From Calliopum simillimum (taxonomy: Eukaryota; Arthropoda; Insecta; Diptera; Lauxaniidae), in contig OX638370.1 in NCBI GenBank assembly GCA_951812925.1, positions 6,596,001 to 6,660,000 on the forward strand: a stretch of 64,000 nucleotides of DNA, written 5' to 3'. A model generated the notes under the pieces. It was not told the DNA's origin. It saw only the letters and a list, made by a program, of their open reading frames with translations, and ran no database searches. The translations under genes were made by a program, and so were the position numbers. Of the stretch, positions 48,201 through 60,486 are shown one piece after another. Within the stretch, counting starts at the first letter, position 1. Each line of letters opens with the position of its first letter.

Positions 48201-50397
48201 TGAACTTACTTCTTATAGAGTATTATCAGGGTTAGCCCAATAGGCTTTGTTGGACGCGGTGATATTTGACAACTGGATCCCAACCCTTTTCTTAGTAATT
48301 CTTATTCCAGAACGCTCTTTCAATGGTTATGGCATCTTAGAGACTTTTGCTTAAAGTTTTTACGAATTTCCAAATTTTTTTAAATATTTCAGAATTATTC
48401 GCGTTTCATGATTTCAAATGTTCAAAATTTCTGGAAATTTTTCCGATTTTTATAATTTGTTTGCTTTAATGTTTTCGCTTTTTTCGACCATTAAAATTTT
48501 TAAGAAATAATATTTAAGTCTGATCTAAAATCCGAGAATTTTTGATATATTTTTTCTGGGCCTATGTTATCTGAGTTAAATTTCACCATATAATGTTAAA
48601 CTTATCAACGGCTCTGCTACATTTTCGTGTAACATAAATTTGTAACTAATTTTTCTACTTAATATACTAAATGTTAAATGAACCATTCCCATTTCGATAA
48701 ATGTAGCTAATGAAGCTAATTAATTGTTTTCTTGTCTTCGTTCATTTTCTCCTTCCTCTCCCATGTATTGGAGTATGTACTTTATTCGACAGCTACATTT
48801 ACTGTAGATATTTATTTCTTTCTTTTATTTATTTTTGACTTTTTAAGGGATGTTTGGTGCTTCAGCAACTAATTGACATAAAGTAGTGTTTTCGGAAAAA
48901 ATACGCAAGAAAAATTGTAGCATAATCCTTGTGGAAACTAGACCAATATTTAAGAGCAAATGGCGCATCTCAAATGATTAGTGATTGACTTGATTTAAGC
49001 GGCATACTATCGAACATCAATAGTATTGCGAGTATTATCAAATGTTAAATTAAACTTAGACTCTTAAATTTTAGTATTTTATTTATTGTTAGTCCACTGT
49101 TTTAAAGAAGAATCTGGCGGTAAAAAAAAACTTTCTTCCCATACTACCATCTGTAAGCGTCAAACTTTCATAATGACATATAATGCACTAATTGACAATA
49201 CTTGTCATTAATTCCTCATCTTCTCGCTCATGTTTTTCCAAAGATAATTTTTGAGAAAAAATGGTTTCATTGAAACAAAAAGTTGTGTAACAAATTCTTA
49301 TATTAAGTGGCAACTATGTTGCTACACTTTGTCTTACTTCAACATAGCAACATTGCAGTAAGTGTAAAATGTTTATAACTTGTAAAGTTGAGATGAATAA
49401 ATAGAAAAAAAGAAAAATAAACCAAGAACAAATATATCAAGAAACTGGAATGAAGGAAAAGCAGAAATTTGAGAAAGCAGAAAAAAAAATCAGGAAACTA
49501 AAAAGATTGCAGCAAGAAATTGAACAGAAAATTGCAATAACAAAATGTATTAGCCTCTTGATAGTTTAAGCGCTATTATCCATTTTCATGTTGCAACAGA
49601 GGAAACAGTGGCGTAGTTTGACATATTTTTTGAAAAAAATGTGGGGAACTATTTTTGCAAACTCTTTTTTGGAGTATATGCTATGGTCTAGGGACTGAAA
49701 TTGTATATTTTATGAAACGAAATTACTATTTTACACATTGTTAAGAAATTTAATGTTTTCTAAATAAAAGGAAATTCAAGCAAATTCTGCTACATTGAGA
49801 ATATTATGAAAAATTTAAAAACAGTCGGCTAAGATTTTGGAACCACAGAGCGTTATAAAAATTGTGTATTGTGTGTAAACTTGGGAATTATGGCTCCTTT
49901 TTAGTTGAACTGCAATAAAAATGGAATCAGTTCTTTGATTATTTTAAAACAAAAACTATATAAAAAATTTGTATTCTTTTTAATTCAAAAAATTGCAATA
50001 TCATGCCAAATTCCTTGAGACTATGGGTAAAATGGCACCGTATCATGTCTGATTTAGCATCCTGAGTTGCTTTTTAATTTTTGGTGCTGGAACTGTAGCA
50101 TGTTTTCGAATAAGATGATATGTTTTATGTGACCACATGCCCCAAATAGTCTTCTCTGTATCCAAATGGATTTATGTTGGAAGGAACAATTTTCTTCACC
50201 TTCTTTCGAAGCAGCATAACTTGCAACAACGTTTCACATATAAGTACTATTTTTTGGAACCACTTTGCGTTGGTTGTGTTTTTCCGCTCGAAATTTTTCT
50301 CTTTCTGCTGAACCACATTATAAGAAGACATATTCTGTCGTTGTGTCACTTGTTTTCAAGAGTTTGCATACAGTATCCTAAAATCATTCAGGTATAA
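48201..50397. other. AT-rich non-coding stretch
   Basis: No exon or mobile element recognised beyond the LINE remnant at its left edge. Confidence 0.4.
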
Positions 50398-50399
50398 AT

Positions 50400-51350
50400 G
50401 AAAAAGAAATCATTGAAGGTTCTACCTGACAAAAATTCTGGAGTAACTATAAGTTCAAACGCTTCATGTTTAGACTTCCAAATATCACCCTCAGTAATTG
50501 GGTGCCATTTTTCTTTTTTCATATTATTAAATATTTTGAAGTACAATTATGAAGCTCTGGAACTTAAAGTTACTCCAGAATTGGATAAGGTGCCATTTCA
50601 TATTTGTGAAGAACTTAAAGTTACTCCAGAATGGGATTGGTGTCATTCCATGTTTCTTCTCCCATATATTTTACAATATGAAAAAGGATAAGTGGCACCC
50701 AAACCATATCACCCTAATTGTAGTTGGGTGCTATTTCTCCTTTTGCATGTTATCAAATATGTGGAGGTACAAATACGAAGCTCCAAAACTCAAAGTTTCT
50801 CCAGAATCAGATTGGGTGACATTTCATGTTTCAACTCGTAAATGCAAAAGGAAAAATGGCACCTAATTACTGAGGATGATATGGATTGGATGCCATTTAT
50901 CCTTTTCCATGGCATAAGATATTTGGGAAAACAAATGTGAAGAACCTAAAGTTACTCCAGAATAGGATTGGGTGCCAATTCGTGTTTCTACTCCCATATA
51001 TCTTATTACATGCAAAATAATAAATGGCACCCAAACCATATCACCCTCATTGTAGTTGGGTGCTATTTTTCCTTTTGCATGTTATCAAATGTTTGGGGGT
51101 ACAAATACGAAGCTCCAGAGCTCAAAGTTTCTCTAGAATTATAGTAGATTGGGTGTCATTTCATGTTTCTACTCTCAAACATCTTGTTACAGGTAAAAGC
51201 AGAAATGGCACTCAAATACTGAGGATGATAAGGTTGGGTGCCATTTATCCTCCTACATATTTTAAGATATTTGGGAGTAGAAATATGAAATGGCACCCGA
51301 TCCCCTTCAGTAATTGGATGCCATTGCTTCTTTTGCATGTCATACCAAAT
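50400..51350. repeat. Tandem array with GGGTGCCATTT motifs
   Basis: Units share GGGTGCCATTT(T/C), CTTTTGCATGTTATCAAATA, GGTACAAATACGAAGCTCCA and CAAAGTTTCTCCAGAAT. Repeats of GTGCCATTTCATGTTTCTAC lie between them. Periods alternate, giving a higher-order unit of roughly 300 bp. Ends at mini-me-like copy D. Confidence 0.8.
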
Positions 51351-51356
51351 TAAAAC

Positions 51357-52192
51357 CAGAAGGGCGTTGCCTTTGGCCTGGCCCAACATTAAATACCCTA
51401 CACAGCAGTATTTTGAAAATTTTGCTAATACGGGAGGTGCCATGCCCTCCGAATTCACCCAGTTTTTTGTCAGAGTTTGCATTTATAGTTCTTAGAATTT
51501 AAGTGAAATTTGGTTGGATTATCTGAAAAAATGTTTTCAGAACAGCGTTTTGAAGCTTTTGCTTGTATGGGAGGAGCCACGCCCTCTTGTCCGATTTTAT
51601 CCAGTTTTTGCTTAAAGCTTGCATTTATAGTTTTTAGTGTCCGAGTTAAATCTAGTTTGATTATCTCAAAAAACGCTTTCAGTACACCGTTTTGAAGCTT
51701 TTGCTTATATGAGAGATGCCACGCCCTTTTGTCCGAATTCTACCAGTTTTATCTCAGAGCTTGCGCTGACAATTCGTAGTATTTATGTGTATTTTGGTTG
51801 TATTGTTGTGAAAAATACTCCAAAATTTGCATTTTGAAGTTATTTTTTGTATGGGTGGTAGGCGTGTCCGTTGACCGATTTCGCTCATTTTCAATCCCCC
51901 GAATTAACTTTGACGACGGAGGCTGTGTACCAAATTCCATTGAATTATCTTGCTTAGTTTTCCCAAAAAATGTATTTCCACACAAAGCCGTTACCCAGCC
52001 AGCCTGCCAGCCAGCCAGCCAGCCAGCCAGCCACCCAGCCACCCAGCCAGTCAGACAGACGGACATGGCTATATCGATTCAGGAGGTGACGCTGATCAAG
52101 AATATATATACTTTTCTATACCTGCCACGCCTCCTTCTCTGCGTTACAAACGGAAGGACAAAGTGAATATACCCTGGGTGTAGTGTATAAAA
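51357..52192 (-). repeat. Mini-me-like repeat copy D, inverted relative to copy A
   Basis: Near-complete reverse complement of 40603-41425. It runs from GCCTTTGGCCTGGCCCAACA and three internal GGGAGGxGCCACGCCCTC units to the (CCAG)n/(CAGA)n run at 51996-52060, the core ATATCGATTCAGGAGGTGAC (52070), the TA-rich run and TACCCTGGGTGTAGTGTATA. Copies A and D would form an inverted pair about 10 kb apart in one transcript. Confidence 0.85.
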
Positions 52193-52525
52193 AAATACGT
52201 TCACTTGCACACGTTTTCTTCCAAAAATGAAATCACATTTAATTTTGTTTATTTGAACTCATATCCTATAACTGTATCAAATACTCATCGCTCTGTTGCT
52301 TCGTGAAATATATGAAAAAACAAATGAGCCGTTTACATCGCGTAACTGAATTGAATTTTGTCTATATTTAAATGCTACAAAACTTTTAAGTTGGAAGGGG
52401 TGCCATATCTCCCGGGCTTACGCTATATTTGGTATTGGTTTAAATATTATTAACAGAAGTTCCACCTTACCATATGGCTAATTACTATTGAACCAATTTC
52501 GACTATTGAGTAAGTTCGGGATATA

Positions 52526-52622
52526 TGGCACCCCAGGTGATGTGGCACCCCCAGGTGATGTGGCACCCCCAGGTGATGTGGCACCCCCAGGTGGTGTGGC
52601 ATCCCTTGGTGATGTGGCACCC
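52526..52622. repeat. 18-bp minisatellite TGGCACCCCCAGGTGATG, about 5 copies
   Basis: Five nearly identical 18-bp units, then decay. TGGCACCC complements the GGGTGCCA motif of the array at 50.4-51.35 kb, and GGGGTGCCATATCTCCCGGG occurs at 52398, hinting at a shared origin. Open frames on both strands are period-18 artefacts. Confidence 0.92.
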
Positions 52623-52629
52623 CTTTCAG

Positions 52630-54700
52630 TTTCAATTTTTGAATACAGAATTTTTAGTTCGGAATAATGTCTCTAGATCTATCACTAGACACCTCACTAG
52701 AAAACCATAGAATTTTTCTAAATTCGAAGCATCCCCCATTGCAAAATCTGTGCTACTACACTACTGTCAGCAACAACGATTGCTTTCTGCTGTTGTGCAA
52801 TCTTGCCGCCGCTCGATTGTGCAATCATGTTGCAGCTGTCATTGCTTGCATTGTCGAATGTCATTTATTCACCATGTACTGTGGCACTGGGTTTGTGTTA
52901 GTGTGCGGAGAGTGTATGTGCATGTTTCAGTGTGTTTATGTGCTACATGTAGTTCCCAATTCTCGTATCATTTTGATATTGTTGTGAAATACGATTCGCA
53001 TGTTTTAAGTAGCAAATGCTCCTTGGAGACAAGTAACAAAATTGCACAATTCTTATTTAGTGCATGTGCTAGAAAGACTTTAAATACATGTTCTATTCTA
53101 CATGACCTTCAAGCAGTTGGATTGCGTCACTTATTTTTTTAAAATATTAAATTTAATGAATACTAGCTTGGTTGTACTTTGCAATATAGCGGCCTAGCAA
53201 CAATTTTATTTTAATTATTGTAGCATTGTTTTGAAATATAAAAGATAAAAGAAACATATCAAAATTTTAAAGCTTCACTCGTTAACACAAAAAACTTTCA
53301 CCAATTTTATGAAAACTTCCCACAACTACTCACAAAAAAGCATAAGCAAGTAGCAACTACACATTTCAAATTGCAATTACACATGCTACTACTACTTGCC
53401 CGTAAAAGCATGCAACAAAAAATTTAAAAAAAAAACAAAACTTTATGTGGTTGAAGTTTTTATGATTTTTTCGATGTTAACAAAAATTAAAATGAAATCC
53501 CTAAAATATAAATAAAAACCCCCAAAACAAATGTGAAAATGAAATTGAGTTGTTCACACAGAGTTAAGTGCCAAAAAATATGCAGCGTGTATATAGTTAC
53601 AGTAAATAAACGTTAACAAAACTTTATTCCTAAAGTGCTATTAAAGTTAAATTGCATCCGATGCAGTAGCAGCGTAGTTATTTGTGGATTGCACAAATTT
53701 GAAGCTCGTTAGTGTGTGAAGAAAAATTGTTATAAAAATTTTTTAAATTGTAAAATAAAAACTATACAAAATGGGCTAACATAAAAATATTTAAATAATT
53801 TTTGTGAAAAAAACAACAATGCGTATATATTTTATCAGCTGTAACTGTTGATGAAACAATAAAAATATCACACTCGTAAAGAACTGCATACAATCGGACG
53901 TGCAACACTACAAACGCAGGCATGTGTGAGTGTAAATAAATATTTTTATGAATTTTAGCAATACGCTATAGGCAAACTATTAAAAATTCATTTTGTTCAT
54001 TAGTTTTTCGGCGAGGGAATACACGTGCGTTTAATAAACAAAGGAAATATTTTACATTGCATACTTTTTGGCAGTCATTTGAATATTTCGCCATTATTAT
54101 TTTCAAATACCTTAATATGGGAATAGAAACATTTTTTGACGAATTTCGAGGAATTTTATACCAGACTCGTTTTCTGTTTAATTTTTTCATCAACGAATAG
54201 CATTAAATAAGTATACGTGGTTTCTTTTGGATAGTGAAAGGTTTTTTTATAGCGAATATTGGCATCTTCTAGTAAATCTATATGCTGCTGTACATTTGAA
54301 ACATTTCTTATCATTGCTTTCGATTAAATACTAAATTCGTCGAATTCATTTTTGCATACAAAAATGCTTCGCATGCTTTTAAGCATTGGTTATTTTGCGA
54401 CACAGTATTATTAACGTAGTGTTGCAATAAAATTCTTCATATTATTTCTTTCTGACAAAAAAATTTAACTATAGCGTGGCCTTACATTTTAGAGAGCATT
54501 ATTTATTAGAAAGTTTTAGTAAATTGTATTAGCTATTTATCATGAATTTGGTTTTAGGGCTTAGAAGAATTTTGCTAGTTTTGGGTCTTTAAATTTAAAA
54601 TTTTTAATTTTTTTCCTTTTTTATGAATTTAGCGGCCATTTTAGTATGAAAAAAGTTCTGTTATCATTCCTTTCAAAAAGCGTTTACACTAGATAGAATC
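52630..54700. other. Non-coding stretch
   Basis: No supported exon. A GC-richer patch at 52740-52930 opens two frames (Cys-rich) but shows no domain. Confidence 0.4.
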
Positions 54701-54707
54701 AATTCCC

Positions 54708-55090
54708 ATACAAAAAAAAAAGAGTTCGCTGTAAGCCCCCCATTTTGAAAACTTGTCGGTTTTGATTTTTATAGAAAAAAAAAAATGTTTTTTCGACCCC
54801 TAACTAATACGCTATTTAATTCATTTGACGCCCAATCATTAAGTGTAATATATCGTTCTAAATGTCTCAATGTGGGCTATATTTTGATTATAGAAGTAAT
54901 TTATCTCATAATACCTCAGTTCAAAATATGAAAAACAGGATGTTCAAAAACGAAAATTGCCTCCTTAAACTATGCAATATATTTTTTTTTTTTTGTTATT
55001 TACTTGTATACTGTTTGCAATGTCAACTGTCAAAAAAAAAACAGTATGGCATAATTTTAGGGGGCTGACAGCAAACTTTTTTTTTGTTTT
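54708..55090. mobile_element. Inverted-repeat element with GGGGGCTnACAGCnAAC ends
   Basis: AGTTCGCTGTAAGCCCCCC at 54723 is the inverted counterpart of AGGGGGCTGACAGCAAACTT at 55059, each next to an A or T run. The 380-bp span is non-coding. Boundaries beyond the homopolymers are uncertain. Confidence 0.55.
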
Positions 55091-56060
55091 TGACGCGTAT
55101 ATAAAGGGTGTTTTTTTTAGAGGTATAGAACTTCGAATTGAAATAAAATACAAGAAAATCATTTTAATGTCCATCAACTTGGCATTATTGGAAGGATAAG
55201 TTTATGCCATTAATGTTTAAATATGATTTCGGGCATGTGGCCGCCGCGGCTGGCTCGAATAAAGCCAATTCTACAGGTCCAATTTTCAACCACTTTTTCG
55301 AGCATATGGAGCCGTATGTCGGCAATAACGCCACGAATGTTGGCTTCCAAGTCCCCTAACGTTTCTGGTTTGTTGGCGTAGACGAGCGACTTCACATAAG
55401 TATACCCAAAGAAAATAATCCAATGGTGTCAAATCACACGATCTTGGTGGCCAATTGACAGGTCCATTCCGCGAAATTATGCGCTCATCGAATGTTTCCT
55501 TCAATAAATCGATTGTGACGTGCGCTGCGTGGCATGTAGCGCCGATTTGCAAGCGTTGTTCTTTTGTCAACCTGTTCATGATGAAATGGCAAACCAAACT
55601 GAACATAAATGACATTAGAGTTGCCAGATTTGACCACAAAATGCCAGTTTTATCTCTATTCGAAAAACAAACCTCTAAAAAAAAACACCCTTTACAATAG
55701 TGGATATTATTAAATTGCGATACCTCATGAACAGTGAGTCGCACAATTAAACTCTAAGGAGTTTTTTTAATGAGAATCACGTTCTCTACAAAAACTTTTC
55801 ATTTTATTTTTAAAAAAATTTATCTTTTAGGAGTTACTCTATAAAAACTGGTTAAGCGCCGATAAGCGGCAAAAAATAATTTTTTTAAATAACTTCTAAA
55901 TTATTATTTTTTTTTACAACAGATTAAAATTATTTGTAGAGCATTTGGTTCTCAATGAAAAAGGCCCTTGGACTTTTTATCGTACGACCCACCGTTCATA
56001 AGTTATCGCAATTTGAAAATGACCACAATTGTACATACGCGTCAAAAGAAACACGGCTAC
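55077..56060. repeat. Foldback pair interrupted by a Tc1/mariner-like insertion
   Basis: TTTTTGACGCGTA (left, ending 55100) plus CAATAGTGGATATT...AAATTGCGATACCTCATGAACA (55695-55740) together mirror the right arm, which reads as the complement of GACGCGTATGTACAATTGTG ... AAATTGCGATAACTTATGAACG (about 55960-56045). The left arm is split by the 589-bp insertion 55104-55692. The right arm shows the uninterrupted sequence. Confidence 0.7.
55104..55692 (-). mobile_element. Internally deleted Tc1/mariner-superfamily element
   Basis: Ends AAGGGTGTTTTTTTTAGAGG on both sides, flanked by TA (55102-55103 and 55693-55694). The minus-strand reading starts MNRLTKEQRLQI, a transposase N-terminus, then jumps to IDLLKETFDERIISRNGPVN, WPPRSCDLTPLDYFLWGY (third catalytic Asp region) and a C-terminal tail ending near 55210. 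A frameshift lies near 55410. Most of the catalytic core is missing, so this is a deletion derivative mobilised in trans. Confidence 0.85.
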
Positions 56061-57900
56061 TATCTAGCTTACACCCTGTATATTTCAGTCCGTCGGCTGC
56101 ACGTTATCTTCTGGAATCAGAAAAAATTTTTTCTCACATACCGAAAATGTGCAATTAAATGACTTACTTTAGACATTGCGAATGCAATGCGAAACATTAA
56201 AGAATTACCTAATGAACTTAAGAAAAATTTAAAACATATAACATCACCCTGTACTTAAAAATTTGGAAAAAAATTAACTTCAATTTACAATTGAAAACAA
56301 CGATTTCATTGAAATCAGCCTAAAAACAAAAACCGCAAAAACATTATGACTTTTCAACGCCTCTAAATTTGATATCTGCGGTAAGATTTTACACGCACAA
56401 AAACAGATATTCACACGCACACACAAACACAAACTTATACACTCAAATGTACATACAATGAAAACAAACAAAAGCTGACGATTATGCGATGTAAAGCTAC
56501 GTAAAACTCAAATGCACTCAGGTGTAGTTGACGGTATGATTATGTACGTTGTTGTTACATTATACACTATGCATGTGTATGTGTTTGTAATGTTGCAAGC
56601 ATGCGTGTGTCGGTGTCGTAAACAACGATTTTCAACGCTCATTTAACACTTTTTGTCTATGCGCCCGCGCGCTTGCAACAAAATTACAAAAACTTTTACA
56701 AATTTTATGAGAGATTGTATTACATTACAATGCAACGTGTAATGAAGGGGGGGGGGGTTGACAGTGAGACAGTGCAGCAGCTACGGGAGTGCATTAATTT
56801 CAGCAAAATTTCACCTGCACGAAAATTTTCTATTGCATATTTTAAGACACATTGAAAAATTAGAAGGTTTTTGTAACGGCGCCACTGCCTTGCACACACA
56901 TACATACACTTGCAGTTTTACTAATGCAGCTACAAAGCTAGTAAATTTACAATGCAAAAATGTTGCAGCTCATAAATTTCCAACTCGTTGCTTTGATTAA
57001 GCTGGCGTTTATGTTGGTTTTACTTGGTTTTTGGGTTGGTGTTGTTGCCAAACGTAAGTAAAACAAAAAAAAAACGTTGACTATGCAGACGACACAATGA
57101 CGTGAATAAGTGGGCGACTGGTTAGACTGGACGACGACGACGGTACACACACATGATTTTGGCTGCAATTGAATTTTGTGGCCAAAGTTTGTGCTAAAAT
57201 TTCCAAAATTTACAGTGTTTTGGCATCAAATTGAAGCTTTTGCGTGGAAGTTTGTGCTTTTGTGTCTGAGAGTGTGTTTATAGCTCTAAATGTGATAAGC
57301 TACAATTTTATTGCATATTTTTGGGCGCATGCATACGCAAGCACCCACCGCACCACGCACACATCCACTTGAACACTATCGTACTCGGCATGCATACATA
57401 CTTGAACATTTTATACATAGCGCGCGCTTTAGAGATAAAATGCATGAGAGTAGGCAACACTTTTATGAGTGCGACGTATAATGTAGACATATTTATGTTT
57501 TTTATTTGTCTCTTTGTCTATGTGCTAAAGTTTAACGGAAGCGGAAGTTCGCGTTCGCGTTGCATGAGTTGCGTTTAATTTGAAAATTAAGTGTTCTTTA
57601 GTGCGACGTTTGTGTCGTGTAACGAAAAGGTGTTTTTCAAGTATCTATTGTTATAATCACTTGGAAAGAAATCGAAAAAAAAAGAAGATATTTAAAACTT
57701 AATTCAAATAAGGAGTGAAACAAGCACGGGAATTAACTTTATTTTAACTATAAGAGTTACTTTCGTAAAATGTAGGCATCTAACTTAAATTCAACCTTCA
57801 TTTAAACAGCAAATTTTCAAATCAAATATTCAATCATGTTCCCTTAAATTATTTAAGTTCTACGAATACTTAAGCCAACAACGTTCCATAAATCAAAAGT
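56061..57900. other. Non-coding stretch with an 11-base G run
   Basis: No supported exon. A run of 11 G occurs at 56747-56757. Open frames here are short and without motifs. Confidence 0.4.
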
Positions 57901-57904
57901 GTTC

Positions 57905-58610
57905 AAAAAGTTGAGAAACTACCAAAAATTCGTAAATAATATGTCCGAAATGTTCAAAAGGTCGAAAAGCTTAAAGGTTGTCTGAAACGGAAACTGTTCA
58001 AGAGATCGAAAAATGTTCAAAAACTCAAAAAATTGTCAAAAAGTCGGAAACTGTTCAAAAAGTCGGAAAATGTTCAAAAAATCGAAAAATTGTCGAAAAG
58101 TCGTAGCCTGTTCAGAGAGTCGTAAAATGTTCAAAAATTCGAAAAATGCTCAAAATGTCGAAAAATTATCAAAAAGTCGAAAAATGTTCAAAACATCGAA
58201 AAACGGTAATTTGAAGATGTCGAATAATGTTCAAAAATATGAAAATTTGTCAGAAAGTCAGAATTTGTTCAAAAAGTTGAAAATTTTCAAAAACGTCGGA
58301 AAGTGTTCTATAAGCGAAAAATGTTCAAAAAGTTGAAAAATTGTCATCAAATCGAAAAATGTGCAGTAAGTTGAAAAATTTTCGATGTGCCGAATTGTTC
58401 AAAAATTTGAAAAATGTTCAAAAAAATTGTAGGTCAAAAAATTTTCAGTAAGTCAAAAAAAAATCAAAAGTCGAAAAAATGTTCAAAAAGTTGAAAAATG
58501 TTCAAAAAGTTGAAAATAAGTCTAAAAATGTTTAAAAAGTCGAAAAATTTTCAAAAAATGATAAATGTTCAGAAAGTTAAAAAAAATTTTAGGTCAAAAA
58601 ATTTTTAGTT
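57905..58610. repeat. TTCAAAAAGTCGAAAAAT-type short tandem array
   Basis: About 30 diverged units of 18-22 bp, e.g. TGTTCAAAAAGTCGGAAAA. The reverse complement (TTTTTCGACTTTTTGAACA) resembles the CGACTTTTT...CTTTTTGAATA vocabulary of the arrays at 28-33 kb, so the arrays may be related by inversion. A Ser/Lys/Asn-rich open frame is an artefact. Confidence 0.8.
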
Positions 58611-58619
58611 TTTTAGTCA

Positions 58620-60464
58620 TCATGAAAAATCTTAAAAGAAACACTTTGTACTATGAAATAATGCAGTCCACCCTAATATCCTCTCACATTTGTTTGGCTA
58701 TAAATTGTCCTGCTTTTTGGTAGAATTTATTTTTCGTATTTTATTGATGTTTCCATCATCATCATGATCATCTTCTTCTTTGCCTTCGTTCTTTTCTTTA
58801 ACAAGCAATTGTGCAAATTGTAAGTGAAGTTTTCTTTAACGTTTCCTTCCACTTCTATTTGATAGCTGCTTACATTGCTCCTATTTGGTGCTCTTTATTT
58901 TAAGAGGATTTGTAATGAGTACTATGTACTATCGCCAGGACATGTCAGGGTATTAGACAAATAAAAATCAAAGTTTAATGATGCAATTACACAAGGACAA
59001 CAACATTTTGTAAGGCAAAATGTACACATACTTACCAAAAAAAAAAGTAAAGAATAAAAGGCAGTAGGTTTATTGGTTGTGGGTAGAGGAGTGTAATGAG
59101 ATAAGCATGTCAAGATGTTGGTATTTTCGTGCTACCCTTGTTGTCGTCCTGTGTATTTTATTTGCTCCTTTTGTGGCTATTTTATGTTAATTGAATAAAA
59201 GTTTTCGTTTGTTTTGTTTAGTTGATTTTATTTTGCTCATTTAAGAAATTACAAGATTTTTGGTTCTATGTTCGGCGAGTGGTAGTACTAGTTTACAAAC
59301 ATGCATTTATATTGTTAGTTTTGGTAGTTGAAACATTCATATACATGTCATTTTCACAGCGAAACTTTAGTCGAAAATTCCAAAAAATTTTAGAACTTAT
59401 TTTATTACACTATAACCAAGTCAGTTAGCTTGGTTTGTCGTACCGTTAAAGAATTTCAGTTCATTTTCTATGGAAGGTAGAAATGTCCGTTGATGTATCG
59501 CGCCTTTATTTAATAAGCAGGTGCAATATTACTGTTGTAGGAGGACTCCTTCTATTTTTTTCCAATACTTGTATGAAGCTTTATCACTGTAAGAACTCTG
59601 AAGATCTCAATTACACAATTTGATTAGAAATTCTTAAATTTTTAATAAATAATTATCAGTTTGGGTATAATAAGATTGGTATTATAAATAATACAATAAA
59701 AAAAAGTAGAGGCCCTTAACTTAGTTCATTGTCCTCAAAATACAAGATAAAACAATAAAAATGCAGCAAATGCAAAAACGAGAGAGAAAATAAAAACACA
59801 TAATAAACTGCAACTTAAACCAAACAAATGTTGCACATTATGCATACATGCACAAAAAACACCCACGCATATGCACACATGTTGACGCCCTAAAATATGC
59901 AACGTTTTTTATAAACATATTTAAAACAAAGCGGAAAATATACCGCACTACGATATAGCCTGTGCTGCTTGTTCGTGCAAAGATGCAGAGCTCAATACTC
60001 CTTTGCAAAGGATAAACTTCCGCCAAAGAAGCATCAGCAGCTGCTGCTGTTGCTTGACTACAGCTGTTGTCAATAAAGTTGCTTGCAATTTTTTTCTCTG
60101 TTATATTTTTGTTGTTATTTAAGTAGCTTTTGTAGCTGCTTTCACTTGGCTCAGCGAGCAAAACGTTACCACATTGTTGCCGGCAGATTAACTTCCGGCG
60201 GTGTGCCATATTGTTTTCAATGTTTGGTTTTTTAGAAAAAATAAAGAAAAGCAAAATCAAATTTGCAATGTGGCTGAAATTAATAAAAAAAAAAATTTTA
60301 TAAATGCCTTCGTTTTATTTGCAATTGAACGGCAACACTTAAGCAGCCACTTATTAAATTCATGTATATTCTTAAAGCACGTAAAGGGAAACAAAATTGA
60401 AAGTCACTCATAGATTATAAATTATATCGGAGCTGTGCTATATGCAATTGAATAAAAAGTTCAA
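58620..60464. other. Non-coding stretch
   Basis: No exon or element identified. A GCAGCTGCTGCTGTTG-type trinucleotide patch occurs near 60030-60070. Confidence 0.4.
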
Positions 60465-60486
60465 CTTGACGTATGATTAACATTTT
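60340..60486 (-). repeat. ACTCATACGTCATG family copy, reverse orientation
   Basis: CTTGACGTATGATTAACATT at 60465 with AAGCAGCCACTTATTAAATT about 125 bp upstream. Head and distal block are at the same spacing as in the 34.6-35.2 kb dimer, so this is a complete single unit. Confidence 0.7.

Noticed and set aside
57308..57578. Open frames on both strands near 57.3-57.6 kb
   Set aside because: Short, overlapping, and without motifs; low stop density from a CA/TG-rich patch.
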